Both the position numbers and the translations under genes were made by a program. Under the pieces are notes generated by a model. The model searched no databases and was not told where the DNA came from. It saw only the letters and a list, made by a program, of their open reading frames with translations. From assembly GCA_031763025.1 (NCBI GenBank), contig JASSKH010000038.1:1839001-1903000 (forward strand): 64,000 nucleotides of DNA, given 5' to 3'. This DNA is from Macrocystis pyrifera. Taxonomy: Eukaryota > Sar > Phaeophyceae > Laminariales > Laminariaceae. Below, in pieces: positions 31,672 to 43,380 of the stretch. Numbering within the stretch: the stretch's first letter is position 1; every line of letters begins with the position of its first letter.

Positions 31672-32466
31672 TTAAGCACACCCGGCCCGTCGCGGGCCGA
31701 GTGGCCGAGTGCAATCGATGGCGCGGTGTTGGCTCCTGCCCCGCCCGGCACGTAGCCGAGCCAGCGACGTGCCCACCCGCCTGTCCGGGGAAAGGCGCCG
31801 GCACCACCGGCGCCGCCCACATAGCCCCCGTAGTCGAGCCCCCCCCCCCCCCACTGCAAGCCCGCCCGCCTGACCGAGTTGGGCGCGGGCGGCTACGGTA
31901 CCGGCCAAAGCGCCACCGTAGCCGACTCCTTCCGCTGGGCCCACGGTGGCCCCGGTACCGCCCGAAAACACTACCGTAGCCCGCCCTCCCGGGACCAAGG
32001 CGAGTGGACCTGCCTGTCCGAGAGGGGTGCCGTCCGGAGTGCCGCCGTGGCAGAACGCCCGCCCCGGACCTACGGCAAGCCTGCCCTGCTCGGGGTTGGG
32101 GAGCCCACGCAGACCCGCGCGGGCGCCCGTGGCCCCATAGATGGGTTGGCCAGCGATGTTGGGAGTCGGCGTGGACCCCAGCGACGGGGTTCCCGAACGG
32201 CTGTCAAGCCGGTGGTCCGAGCAGGGTGGTGCTAGGGGAGTGGTCCAGCAAGGAGGCCCCGGCAGCAGAGCTGCTGGGATGCGTTTTAAACCTGCTGGCA
32301 CCGCACCCCCCCTGAGGGCGGGACGGCGGGAGGAATCTATCATGTCGTTCATCGATCTCTGGATCGCCGCCTGGAGCTGGTCTACTTCGTTCGCCATCTT
32401 CTGTTTGAAGATTGCAAAGTCGGCCAGCGACGCGAAAGCCTTCTCGTCGCCGTCGCTACCCGTCAT
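31672..32466 (-). CDS. Gag-like ORF of the YR element
   Basis: An open frame of about 264 codons from ATG at 32466 (open upstream to 32625, 317 codons in all). It starts MTGSDGDEKAFASLADF, followed by KMANEVDQLQAAIQRSMND, a short amphipathic coiled-coil-like stretch, then a long Pro/Gly/Ala-rich region. This layout resembles Gag or ORF1 proteins of retroelements. I see no named domain. The frame breaks near 31672. Downstream frames continue the likeness (MTTRAMASWASPA, LWQIICGG). Its position upstream of the CCCH finger and YR supports it as the element's first gene. Confidence 0.45.
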   Translation of the reverse strand: MTGSDGDEKAFASLADFAIFKQKMANEVDQLQAAIQRSMNDMIDSSRRPALRGGAVPAGLKRIPAALLPGPPCWTTPLAPPCSDHRLDSRSGTPSLGSTPTPNIAGQPIYGATGARAGLRGLPNPEQGRLAVGPGRAFCHGGTPDGTPLGQAGPLALVPGGRATVVFSGGTGATVGPAEGVGYGGALAGTVAARAQLGQAGGLAVGGGGARLRGLCGRRRWCRRLSPDRRVGTSLARLRAGRGRSQHRAIDCTRPLGPRRAGCA

Positions 32467-32469
32467 TGT

Positions 32470-33025
32470 CCTAATTCCCCCCTCCGCCGTCGTTCTCGCC
32501 GGGCCTCTGCGAAATTTGGACTCGGCGAGACAGCGCGGACGCGTAACGGAACACAGTGTCGGCAACAGTCGACGACGCGGACGCGGAACAGACCACAACG
32601 ACGGCAACAACGGACGCAACGACACGGCGCGGAAGCGGAACGGGGCAGCGCGACGGGAACGACATCAGAGAGAGGCGACGGTGAGCACTATCCATGCACC
32701 GGCCTGGACAAGGGTGGGGCTTGGTTGTCCCCGTGCTGGTGTGCGCCGGCACACCATTAGTACGCGCCGGCGTTGTTTATAGCCCCGGTCGTTGACATGC
32801 ACCGATATCTTCCGACCAACAGCATCCACTATCTGGTGTTCCGCACTGTGTATCTCGTGCTCCGGCCGAGAGCTTTCTTTGGGGTGACACGCGCCTGTGT
32901 CTTTGGTACGAATGTATCGCTAGTGGGACGGGGGTGACGCATGCGTCAGCATGCATTCCGGTCAATCTCGACAGTAAGCCGGTGCGCCGGTCACGAGACG
33001 TAGACCGCCGAATACTCCGCCACTA
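32470..33025. other. Region between Gag-like ORF and satellite T
   Basis: Contains cgacacgg-like simple runs (32530-32670) and a gcgccggcacac motif (32740) similar to the satellite. This may hold the element's 5' control region. No gene. Confidence 0.4.
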
Positions 33026-33029
33026 TCAA

Positions 33030-36000
33030 CCCCCTGAAAGTGCACCGGCACGGCATCGTTGTTGTGCGTCGCGACGCGTATGTTGAGTATCGTTTGTGAG
33101 GGGCCGGGCCAAGGGTTGACGCATCGGCGCAAGCCCCAAGCCGTGCACCGGCACAGAGTCCCTCACCATCGACGGCCTTCTAGTGCGCCGACACAGCGAT
33201 GTTGTTACATACATCGTTCGTTGTGTACCGCGACGTCTAAGATGTGTATCGCTAGTGAGGGACGGGCCAAGGGCCGACGCTTTGGCGCTGACCATGAGGA
33301 CTGCGCCGGCACATAGTCCCTCCCCATCGACCGCCTTACAGTGTACCGGCACGGCGTCGTTGGAACACGCAGCGGTAATAGTGTCTCGCAACGTGTTTGA
33401 TATGTGTCGTTAATGAGAGACGGACCGCAGACCGATGCGTTGGCGCCGGCCAGGAGACCTGCACCGGCATATCTTCCCTCACCATCGACCGCCTTTTAGT
33501 GCACCGGCACAGCGTTGTTGGGGCGTACAGCAGTACTTTGTGTCTGACGACGTGCAATGATATATATCACTATATATTTATCGCGACGTGTGTGATAAGT
33601 ATCGTTAGTGAGGGGCAGGGCCGAGGGTCAACGCATCGGCGCCGGCCCCAAGCCGTGCACCGGCACATAGTCCCTCACTATCGACCGCCTTCTAGTGCGC
33701 CGGCACAGCGGTGTTGTTACATACATCATTCGTTGTGAGCCGCGACGTTTATTATATGTATCGTTCGTGAGGGACGGGAAAAGGGCCGACGCGTTGGCGC
33801 CAGCCACGAGGCCTGCGCTGGCATATTGTCCCTCACCATCGACCGCCTTTCAGCGCATCGGCACAGCGTCGTTGGAAAGCACAGCAGTACATTATCTCTC
33901 GCAACGTGTATGATATATATTGCTATATATTTATCGCGACGTGCATGATATGTATCGTTAGTAAGGGGCAGGGCCAAGGGTCGACGCATCGGCGCCGGCC
34001 CCAAGCCGTGCACTGGCGCATCGTCCCTCACTGTCGACCGCTTTCTAGTGCCCCGCCACAGCGGTGTTGTTACCTACATCGTTCATTGTGTACCGCGACG
34101 TGTATTATATGTATCGTTAGTGAGGGACGGGCCAAGGGCCGACGCGTTGGCGCCGGCCACGAGACCTGCGCTGGCACATTGTCCCTCACCATCGATCGCA
34201 ATATCGTGCACAGGCACGGTGTCGTTGAAACTCACACCAGTATATTGTGTCTCTCGTTAGTGAGGGGAGAGCCAAGCGTCGACGCGTCGGTGCCGGCCCC
34301 AAGCCATTCAAAGGCACATGCAGTAGTCACTCACCACCAAACGCCTTCTATTGCGCCGGCACAGCGGTCTTATCGTTCGTTGTGTACCGCGATATTTATT
34401 TTATGTATCGTTAGTGAGGGACGGACCAAGGGCCGACGCGTTGGCGCCGGCCACGAGGCCTGCGCCGGCACATAGTCCCTCACCATCGGCCGCCTTTTCC
34501 GTGCATCGGCACAGCATTGTTGGAACATCGGGAGTACATTGTGTCTCGCTACTCGCAACGTGTATGATATGTATCCTTATGGAGGGACGAGCCCCAGGCC
34601 GACGCGTTGGCGTTGGCCACGAGACCTGCACCAGCATATATTCCCTCACCATCGACCGCCGTTTAGTGCCCCGGCACAGCGGTGATGGTACGTACAGCAG
34701 TACATTGTGTCTCACGACGTGTATGATATATATCGCTACAGTCGTAGCGACGCGTAAGACAAGTATCGTTAGTGAGGGGCCGGGCCGAGGGTCGACGCAT
34801 CGGCGCCGGCCCCCAAGCCGTACACTGGCACAAACACTAGTCCCTCACCATCGACCGCTTTGTAGTGAGCCGGCACAGCGGTGTTTGTTACATACCATGT
34901 TCGTTGTGTACCGCGACGTTTGAAATATGTATCGTTCGTGAGGGACGGGCCAACGGTCGACGCGTTGGCGCGGGCCACGAGGCCTACGTCGGCGACATAG
35001 TTCCTCGCCATCGACCGTATTTTAGTGCTCTGGCACAGCGTCGTAGGAACATACAGCCATACATTGCGTCCCGCAATGTGTATGGTATATATCCTTAGAT
35101 AGAGGCGGTCCGCAGGCCGACGCGTTGGCGCCGGCCACGAAACCTGCACCGGTATATCTTCCCTCACCACCGACAGCCTTTAGTGCACCAGCACAGCGTC
35201 GTTGGTATGTACAGCAGTACATTGTGTCTGACGACGTGTATGATATAAATCGCTACCAGGTATGTATTTATCGGGACGCGTATGATGGCTATCGTTAGTG
35301 AGGGGCAGGGCCGAGGGTCGACGCATCGGCGCCGGCCCGGAGGCCTACGCCGGCACATAGTCCCTCACCATCGACCGCCTTCTAGTGTTCCGTCACAGCG
35401 TCTTAGGAACATACAGCCATACGTTTTGTTCCGCAACGCGTATGGTATGTATCGTTAGTTAAAGGCGGGCCGCAGGCCGACGCGTTGGCCCACGAGACCT
35501 GCACCGGCGTATCTTTCCTCACCATCGACAGCATTTTAGTGCACCCGCACAGCGTTGTTGGTACGTACAGCAGTACGTTGTGTCTGACGGCGTGTATGAT
35601 ATAGATGTCTACCAGGTATATACTTATCGCGACGCGTATGATAGGTATCGATATTGAGGGGCAGGGCCAAGGGTCGACGCATCGGTGCCGGCCCCGAGCC
35701 GTGCACCGGCACCTGGTCCCCCACCATCGACCGCCTTCTAGTGCGCCGGCACAGCGGTGTGTTACATACATCGTTTGGTGTGTGCCAGGACGTTTATTAT
35801 ATGTATCGTTAGTGAGAGATGGGCCTAGGGCCGACGCGTTGGCGCCGGTTGCGAGGCCTGCGCTGGCATATCGTCCTTCACCATCAACCGCCTTTTCGTG
35901 CACCGGAAAAGCGTAAGAACATACAGCAATTCGTTGTGTCTCGCAACGTGTATGATAAGTATCGTTAGTGAGGGATGGGCCGCAGGCCGACGCGTTGGCG

Positions 36001-36225
36001 CCGGCCACGAGACCTGCATCGGCATATCTTCCTTCACCATCGACCGCTTTTTAGTGTACTAGCACAGCGGTGTTGGTACGTACACTCGTACATTGTGCCT
36101 CACGACGTTTATGATATATATCGCTATTCGTGGTGAGGGACGGGCCGAGGGCCGACGCATTGGCGCCGGCCACGTGTGATCTGTATCGTTAGTGACGGAC
36201 AAGGCCAAGGGCCGACGGCACTGGC
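33030..36225 (+). repeat. Satellite T, about 19 monomers
   Basis: The anchor gtatcgttagtgaggg or variant recurs at about 33249, 33404, 33600, 33760, 33955, 34111, 34255, 34405, 34575, 34765, 34930, 35095, 35292, 35450, 35646, 35805, 35960 and 36130. Two monomer lengths, about 155-170 and about 190-197 bp, tend to alternate, giving a higher-order unit near 355 bp. The longer type carries an extra AT-rich piece (gatatatatcactatatat). Each monomer has ggcgccggcc and an inverted pair gtgaggga ... tccctcac about 60-70 nt apart. Open frames on both strands (up to 201 codons) follow from the repeat and are not called genes. Confidence 0.85.
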
Positions 36226-36229
36226 AAAG

Positions 36230-36970
36230 TAGCGTTGTTCATATATATCAGCAAAACAACAACGTCAGCTCTGAGATCGAGGATACCCGGCATACGTCAA
36301 GTATATGCCGGTACGTGCGAGTATGTATCCCCATTCCTGGGCATGTCTGCGAGGAGAAAACGAAACGTGGTATGTGCTCGTAGAGTACATATGCCCTCCG
36401 TTCAGGTGTCCTCAGTATTCCCTATCAAAGCCAAATACTCTGCTGTGTGCGGGTACCTGTCTCCGGTCCTGGGCATGGATATCCCATGATATCTGGTACA
36501 GACTTTGTGCTCTTTGCCCCGTTGCAGCGGTGGTACGTCTCGATCAAATATCTCTACTGATGTACGAGTCCTGTCTATGCTGTTGCAAATATCATCAGTT
36601 GTTCCCTCCTGTGAACGGCCGATTCGCGAATTCGCGGGTTTAGGAAGTACACCCAAAGTTTATGCGAGTGTCTACCCGTAATACGCTTCCTTCAAGCGTG
36701 TGCAAGCAACTCTTGACCCTTCATGCTTACCAAACCACCGGAGCGAACCGGCCAAGAAAAAAAAAACTCGTGGGAAAAATCATGGCTGGCGGCCCCAAGC
36801 GATCGAGGTAACGATGCTTGCTGGCGCATGAGGCACGCTTGTGAGTCATTGTGCATCATAATCGACAGTCCTACGCCCAATTAATTATTGCGCTCGAGTT
36901 CAAGGTCTAAGAACCCCGAACATTCCCGGGACCTCGCTTCGTTCGCACGCCTCTCGCGCACGTACCGCGT
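36230..36970. other. Unique region, possible short ORF
   Basis: Not repeated elsewhere in the window. A plus frame 36235-36489 (84 codons) contains CEYVSPFLGM and CGYLSPVLGM about 50 residues apart, reflecting an imperfect internal DNA repeat. An overlapping 112-codon frame (36305-36643) is in another phase. No function can be assigned. Confidence 0.3.
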
Positions 36971-37209
36971 CAGTAGGCCTAGCCTCTATGCCTATCAATC
37001 GGTAGCGAGCAGTGCCGTGCTCTACTCGTGCACCTAACTACCACGCAAAGCTAGGAGGGGGCACGGGGCGAGTATGGTTGTTCTTCTCTTCTCTCTGCCT
37101 CTGAACAAACTAAGGCATTTAGTTTTCGTCGGTAGAGCTCATGACTATAAATAATTAATTCCGTCGGTTGTGAACAAAACACGCATCTCACGTGAACTTA
37201 GAGATATTA
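36971..37209 (+). repeat. Dispersed repeat R2, with TATA-like box
   Basis: A block of about 235 bp shared with 61105-61338, starting agtaggcctagcctct and ending cttagagatattac. It contains actataaataattaattccg (about 37143), a TATA-type sequence, 30-60 bp upstream of its end. Here it abuts the duplicated block. At 61339 it abuts the 3' part of R1. It may be a promoter-bearing terminal repeat of an unknown element. Confidence 0.5.
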
Positions 37210-37740
37210 CGCTTTTAATTGAAATATGGTTGCCTGTGAATCTGGATGAATATTTTCACTGTTTGTGTTTTTGAGTTGCGTTCTGGTCGATTCGGATTGC
37301 GCCGAGGGTTTTTGGTATTATCGAGTAGTTTCAACGTCGAACAAAATTTGAATGCAAAGGGATGTATGCTATCTCGCATTTCGGTCGCGATCTGTGTATC
37401 TATGGCGGGAGCAGGGGACAAGCGGAGACTCTTGTCCGTAGGAACGGGGCTATTTGACTAATTTTTCTTTTGATGAGCATGACTACTGTGATATTTTCTA
37501 TGTTTTGCATTAAATAATAAAATAGAGGGAGAGGTTTTTGATAAGGCTGAAGAGAGACCATGAAGCGCCTGGGGGCGTGTGCAGTCCATATTAAATGTTT
37601 TCTGACTTGGAAGGTTTGGGCAGTACGCCGGAAATTGAGAGTTTGAAAATCTTGGTTCTTGGAAATTTGTGCCTTTGTTCTTCAGAGTCAGCGCTGACTG
37701 AGTAGTCTAGCAGGTAGTGCTATATAATTCCCTGGGGTGG

Positions 37741-38299
37741 TGTTACAGCAGGGTACAGCTCTCAGACCGTAAGAAGGGCCTGCGCTCGTTAGATCTCTGA
37801 GGCCGGCTCACCTGTTGTTTGGGAGTTCGAGGAAGTGCCATCAAGCAGTATTGATCCGGTCACGCAGAACGTGGATCGATGCAATGCGATAGATGCAAGC
37901 AGTCAGCGTGAACACTCAACGAAGCACCACAGACACGATGACGGGCACGACGGGCAAGGCAGGGCCCAAGGGGCTGGGGGTCGATAGGACAGGTATCACA
38001 GATCACTTGGCTTTGACTTTCTTTCTTCACTTGGTGTTTTGTAAACACCGGGTGGTCCCGGAACCTCGTTACTGGCTCTGTACCCGAGACCGAAGGCGTT
38101 CCCACACCGGGGATCCTCCCTGCCCCTATAAGATTCGCCCAGAGGATGCTAACCAAAGCGTGCCCTCTGCCTATCGAATAGACCCGACGCGTGACCCTGA
38201 TCAGGACAGTGGTCTCGCGCCGTATTATCCTCCCCATAGCGCTGGTCACGAGAGTCATAGCGCTATGAACCTCCCTCCCTGGCGCCACCCGCTGTAACA
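37741..38299. repeat. 5' terminal repeat of E2
   Basis: 559 bp, 8-bp inverted ends. Followed by CCCCCC, which is not a typical primer-binding site. Confidence 0.88.
38126..38133 (+). promoter_or_regulatory. TATA-like box in E2 terminal repeat
   Basis: CTATAAGA follows tgccc and is kept in the 3' repeat (44603-44610), but is altered in both E1 repeats. It lies in the 3' two-thirds of the repeat, as expected for an LTR promoter if the element reads on the plus strand. Direction is otherwise unproven. Confidence 0.35.
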
Positions 38300-38484
38300 C
38301 CCCCCCTGCCCGACACATAACCATTGTCGGCACAAAGCCGGCGCCCCGGTGCTAGCCCGGCGACATCGTGTGCGCTTTCCTTCTCGGACACCCCCCCAGA
38401 CCGACGCATATGAGCGACGGTGCCCAGCGGGTATTACGATCATAGACCGCTGCAGCGCCTGCGCCTTCCGCCTCCGCACCTCGC

Positions 38485-38935
38485 CGTCGGCTCCATGTTG
38501 CAGCTCCTCTCCTTCCCTTAGTGCTGCCCTCAGACGGTGGTAGGAAGAGCGGCGGTCCTGATTTTCGTCCAGACGTACTTCAGCATTCCTCTTCCATCCA
38601 TCGCCGTCGGCCCGATGTTGTAGCGCCCTTCCTTTCCGCGGTGTTGCCCTTGGACGGTGGTAAGAAGAACGGCGGTCCTGACCTTAGTCCAGATGTTCTT
38701 CAGCTTTCCTCTTCCATCCATCGCCGTCGGCCCGATGTTGCGGCGCCCTTCATTTCCGCGGTGTTGCCCTTGGACGGTGGTAAGAAGAACGGCGGTCCTG
38801 ACCTTCGTCCAGATGTTCTTCAGCCTTCCTCCCCCGTCTTTCGCCGTCGGCCCAATGTTGCAGCGCCTCTTGTTCTCGTGGTGCTGACCTTGGACGGTGT
38901 TGAGAAGAGCGGCAGACCTGACCCTCGTACAGTCT
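38485..38935 (+). repeat. 120-bp tandem repeat in E2, 4 units
   Basis: Starts of the shared core fall at 38524, 38644, 38764 and 38884, exactly 120 bp apart. The plus frame 38521-39090 (189 codons) stays open through all units and gives a 40-residue repeat with LDGGKKNGGPDL and SSIHRRRPDV. The opposite strand is also open (38530-38958). A repeat protein is possible, but the frame is broken in E1. Confidence 0.75.
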
Positions 38936-39835
38936 TCATTTGCAACTGCCAGCGCCACATCTGTCTAACACGCTCGGAGCATGTACTCATCGGCGAAAAA
39001 ACATGTTTTCTTTCTGGCTCACCTGCATCTGAGGTGGGGGTTCCTCTCGAAGGCCTACGTCTGCACTTTGACAATAACCTACACGTTTAAGCTTTTGGCC
39101 AGACATACATTCCACTGAAAGCTACCATCGTCCTACCCCACCACCTACCCTTTAACTGAGACTTCAGATAATTCTGCCAGTCCTTTGTCGTATGGCTATA
39201 CGTGGCCACACTACCGAGACGCTGCGGTGGCTGTCCACTTTGCCCCTCTATATATATCTGCGGGCTTGACTTTTCAAACCTGTTATAACGGTTCACCGAT
39301 CAGTATCCCAACATACTCACGTACTTGTTTGTATCGATGTGGCAAAACTTCACGTACCTTTGTCACGGTTCAGCGTGCGCAGTGGACTATGTGGATGCTT
39401 CCACCATTCACTTACCTTCGCCAGACGTTTCTCACTGTACCTTCCTTCAACAAATGTTTCTACGTAAGTTAGAATCCATCTGCTACTCTGAAGTTTGTCC
39501 AGATATCTCTAGTTTGTTGGTATGGATACCACATTTTGATATATTGACAGAACAAAAGAAACAGCTAAGAGATCGAGGATTCTTCCAAGCTCATCTTTGC
39601 CAGCTTCCACGCTAGTCCTTTGCAAGCTGTGTGTGATACTTCGGTCGCGCGTATCACGCGTTTTATATTTTATATAGTCTTTTCTTTTGGTGATGATCTC
39701 AAACTTCTCTGCATTGAGAGTAGGTATTCCTTGCGAATGTGGAGGTATACGTACACATCCATCACGGGCTGTAGGAAGTTCATGAGTTCTTTCTACTCCG
39801 GGCCAAAATTATTGTTCGAGTGACTTCGGTCGTTT

Positions 39836-40065
39836 CAAGGTACTGACGTTCACGCCACATCGACTTGCTGGCACTAGCCAAGGTAAATATTTGATTCCGA
39901 GTTAAGTAAGTGTTTGAAGCTACTGGCGTTTGCGCCACCTCTATTCGAGTGACCTAGGTCGTTTCAAGGTACTCCACATCGACTCACTGGCGCTAGCCAA
40001 GGTATATATTTGATTCCGAGTTAAAAAGTGTTCGAGGGTACTGAGTGTTTGCGCCACCCCCCCAG
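39836..40065. repeat. Degenerate tandem repeat in E2
   Basis: Three units with tttcaaggtactgacgttc or similar, cgccac and actggcactagccaagg. Matches 2925-3185 of E1. The rest of 39000-40500 is colinear with E1 and shows no gene. Confidence 0.55.
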
Positions 40066-40516
40066 CACGGACACTGTCCACTCGCGCAACTTGTTCGTGC
40101 TAAAATCAATCACGCGTCTTAAAACGGCATTCTTGCAGACCTACTTCCAAATCGTACCCCTCGTATAACGCTTTTTGTGGAAGTAGGTGCAGCAAGGTGG
40201 AGACAAACCTACACGCTCGCGTTCGCAAACTCCCGAACCGTTAGCGTTTTGTTTTTGACATTCAGGGAACCTCTAGTTTGGGCATTGGGCATGTGGCTTT
40301 TAGAACTGCCCTTCCATTGCGCGGACGAAACACTTGGAATTAGGGTCAAACTTAGGTACATGTACAGCAGTGCAGTACTCCAAAGGCTAAGATGCCCTGT
40401 CGACATTGGGAACCGTGTCAGATACTTGAAACAGCGTCAAAATCGGTTGACTTTCTGTTCACCGCGTTAGTGAGTAAAGCAGCGAATGAGTATATGCGTC
40501 CTGGGCAGGGTTTTCG

Positions 40517-41017
40517 CTATCGGAAAAGGCCAGGTTTTCTCTGCCCAGTTTGGTTTGCATAGTGTATCTCGAATCCACCGCTAAGGATGCATGTATCAGT
40601 TCTGGGAGAGCAGTCGCAATTCCTGCAGGCAAAGCACTCATGATAGGAGCCAACGCTCCGGGGTCCTGTCGGCACGATGTAACAAAGACCAGTTTTCACA
40701 TCAAGGTTTATATTCTTTTCTAAAGTTCTAGCCCGCTCTATGCTGGGTGTACATGCCACGCTCACACTCTGCTCTAATTCATGCACAGACTATTCTTTCT
40801 TTGGCTTTTTGTTTTTAGCTATATTAATAGGGTGTACATGTAATAGCATGGACACCTTCATGGTGTCATTCATTTGCAATTGATACGGGATGGTATACAC
40901 CATATCGAATAGCTCGTTAATACCGTTTCTCTCACCTACCGGTACGGCACTATTTCGTACTTGTTTGTTTGCTCCAGTCGCGATGTATTTTAGTTTTACA
41001 GCCTGTTCTGTGACCAC
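40517..41017 (-). pseudogene. Cys-rich coding-like remnant in E2
   Basis: Two minus frames. 40517-40786 holds the CRNCDCSPRTDTCIL segment shared with E1. 40790-41017 holds AVPVGERNGINELFDMVY, which is interrupted by stops in E1 (3964-4158). They may be parts of one gene read on the minus strand. Unknown family. Confidence 0.35.
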
Positions 41018-41599
41018 GGGTGGGATTTCAGGAGTTTGAGCTACTATTGTTATTGTGTGAGATCACACGAAATGCGTCCTACAATAGTATGTACGTATGT
41101 ATGAGACCACCCCACAGTCTTGGAGTTACAGCGTTTACCTGCTGGCCAGATTCGTTCTCCGACAACCCAATCTTCAGATGATACTTACGCAAGGTCTGGA
41201 TCTAACAACCGGTAAGCAGTGGCAGTGTATTCGTCAAATCAATCCGATCTTGAAACCCCTCTACGCCCACCGACCATGCAGTGTTTCTTCGTACTCGTTT
41301 GCTGATTTTTCACACCAGGTACCTTATATTTTTTTCGTATGTAGTTATGTATATACGATACAGATATACCATTGATTCCCATCCCATTTGTTATCTTCGC
41401 CCTTTTTTCTCTATCCCTCCTACGTATAGACATCCGGTGTCACACAGCAAGCTCTTTATTCCTCTCCCCGATGTGGTCTGTGCCTTGGGTTTTTATTGCG
41501 GAAATACTTCAGTTCTTTGTTGCGCCTACACTCGTTAGGCGGTCTCAGCAGTTGATTCCACACCTTTTTATTGTATATATTGCGTAAATCCCCGCCTCA

Positions 41600-41668
41600 T
41601 CCATCTTGAGATTCGAGCTCCATGGTTCAACGCTAAAAACAGAAGCGATAGACTAGACCACGCGGGCC
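41600..41668 (-). other. tRNA-like Pol III promoter sequence in E2
   Basis: Counterpart of 4795-4860, with TGGTCTAGTCTA and GCTCGAATCTC on the minus strand. The T-arm pairs at 4 of 5 positions but no acceptor stem forms. Confidence 0.4.
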
Positions 41669-42031
41669 TTTAGATGAAAGGTATAGGCCAACCATATCAA
41701 AACCAACGAAACTCTTTCAGGGCACGACCCAGATCGGGTATAAGTATATGGAAGGTCGAACCCTAATAAATAAAATCTTTGTGTTTCTGTGCGGACATTA
41801 TTTACGTAATCTACAGCAGATAATAATGCTTCAATCGAATCTTTGGCCATGGACGGAGAAGTACAATATTAATCGTATCGTACGAAGCTCATGCACAGCA
41901 GTAATTATCTCATTGCGTACTTCCTCGCCGCAGTGGACAGAATTATACGGGGTATCTGCCAAGACTGTGTGATACCGCTCGGTATGCTGAATATACTGCT
42001 GTATATTATAGAATATGAATGAAGCCAACAT
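41653..42031 (-). pseudogene. Coding-like remnant in E2
   Basis: Frames with ERYHTVLADTPYNSVHCGEE, VRNEIITAVHELRTI and, one frame away, AKDSIEALLSAVDYV. The equivalent in E1 (4960-5368) has stops. Unknown family. Confidence 0.3.
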
Positions 42032-42244
42032 ACGTTGCAGTCAGCATGAATAATGTGCGATCGTACGGATGTAAAAACCTTTTTTGTAATACTACTGGAT
42101 GTAGAATGTGTGGAGACCCCACGGATATGAGTCGCCGGGGTTCGTGTTTCCCCTATGTGTGTGCCATACCGTACTATATACCCAACTACACCAGTCCAAC
42201 CCAGTGTCCGTTCTGATTTATTATTATTTGCAGGCAAAGCAATG

Positions 42245-42385
42245 AGTAAAGCAAGAAAGCAAGGGAAATGCCAGCGTACCGGTGAATACCGGGTAAAGCA
42301 AGTGAATTGCCAACGTACCGGGTACGAGAATATCGTAACGGGTAGAACAAGTGAAGTGCCAACGTACCGGGTACGAGAAGACCAC
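42245..42385. repeat. Short tandem repeat, about 50-bp units
   Basis: Counterpart of 5470-5595, containing repeats of caacgtaccgggtacgagaa. Confidence 0.6.
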
Positions 42386-43094
42386 AACATCAGCTATGTT
42401 GTGAACATATGAGTCTGTCGTTGTATCGTTCTCAGTTTCAACGTAGCTTTCATGCGGTGCTTTCACCCGAATAAAAACCTGATTGCTGTACTGGACAGCT
42501 GACCGGTTTCACTGCAGTAGTAAGCCAGGAGGCAGCAGAGTTGACACTTTGCTGCGGCAGTATGGACACGATTTTAGGGCCCAGGATCGAGGGAGATCTT
42601 GTCGTACGACCTATAGTATCATCAACAGTTAGTTTCTTTATAGTAGTATGAATACCATATAGAACGGCTTCCCAACAATTCTTCATGCCGGGAAGCAGCG
42701 GTGTTGATGCTTTGGTGCGGTAGTAAGGGGCAACTATCGTAAGGCCCAAGGATCGAGGGAGATCTTGCCGTACGACCAATAGTATTACCCATATATTTAG
42801 ATCCATCCTCCAGGTTGTTGTCTTGAGTTTTTAGACCAACGTCCTCTACCCAGCTTCACTCTCTTCATCCAGCTTCAAGTATGCCCCGTGTGAATATGGT
42901 GTATGTGTGTTTTTTTCACATTAAACTGTTCTTCTACTCGTCGACATCCAGCAATAGCAGTGTCCGTGCTGATTCTTCACCCTACAGCCTAGATATATAC
43001 ATACGGCTGTTGTGTTGTGCATGCAGCAGATACTGCTGTGTAGGTGCTGTTTCAACGAGTCAACATGATAACTCGTCAAGATAGGAAGAGAGAT

Positions 43095-43380
43095 AGGCTC
43101 AAGGGTCCCTCGGGATTTTGCCATACAATTTTAGTATCATGGATATTATATTGTATACGTCCTCTATGTACGTTTGTGCAAAAAGCATACTGCGAGCCAA
43201 AGGGTCCCTCGGGATCTTTATAGTATTTTGGACATATTACGTATGTGTTAAAAGCGTGCTGCGAGCCACCTGCGAGCCACAGGGTCCTTCGGGATCTTGC
43301 CGTACAGTTTTAGTATTCTGGGTATATTGTATACATCCTTCATGTACGTATGTGTAAAAAGCACACTGCGAGCCACCCCC
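43095..43380. repeat. Expanded motif in E2, about 3 units
   Basis: Units starting agggtccctcgggatctt or similar and ending cactgcgagccac are present three times. E1 has one unit (6113-6215). 43385-44229 otherwise matches E1 and holds no gene. Confidence 0.6.

Larger units (their letters stand above)
29316..32800 (-). mobile_element. Gag-CCCH-tyrosine recombinase element, copy 1
   Basis: On the minus strand, from right to left, lie a Gag-like ORF (32466-31672), a frame-broken middle (31670-30945), a CCCH finger remnant (30944-30885), a basic stretch, a Gly/Ser-rich repeat (30720-30620) and a YR domain (30567-29430). The total is about 3.0 kb of near-continuous coding. Gag-like sequence and YR together fill it, so there is no space for a reverse transcriptase and RNase H such as DIRS elements carry. 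The second copy is 61561-64000 and runs off the window. Ends are not fixed. R1's last 200 bp directly precede it in both copies. Confidence 0.6.

Noticed and set aside
33030-36225. Long open frames on both strands (up to 201 codons)
   Set aside because: They arise from a tandem satellite without stops in several frames, are open in both directions and share no domain. The repeat explains them.
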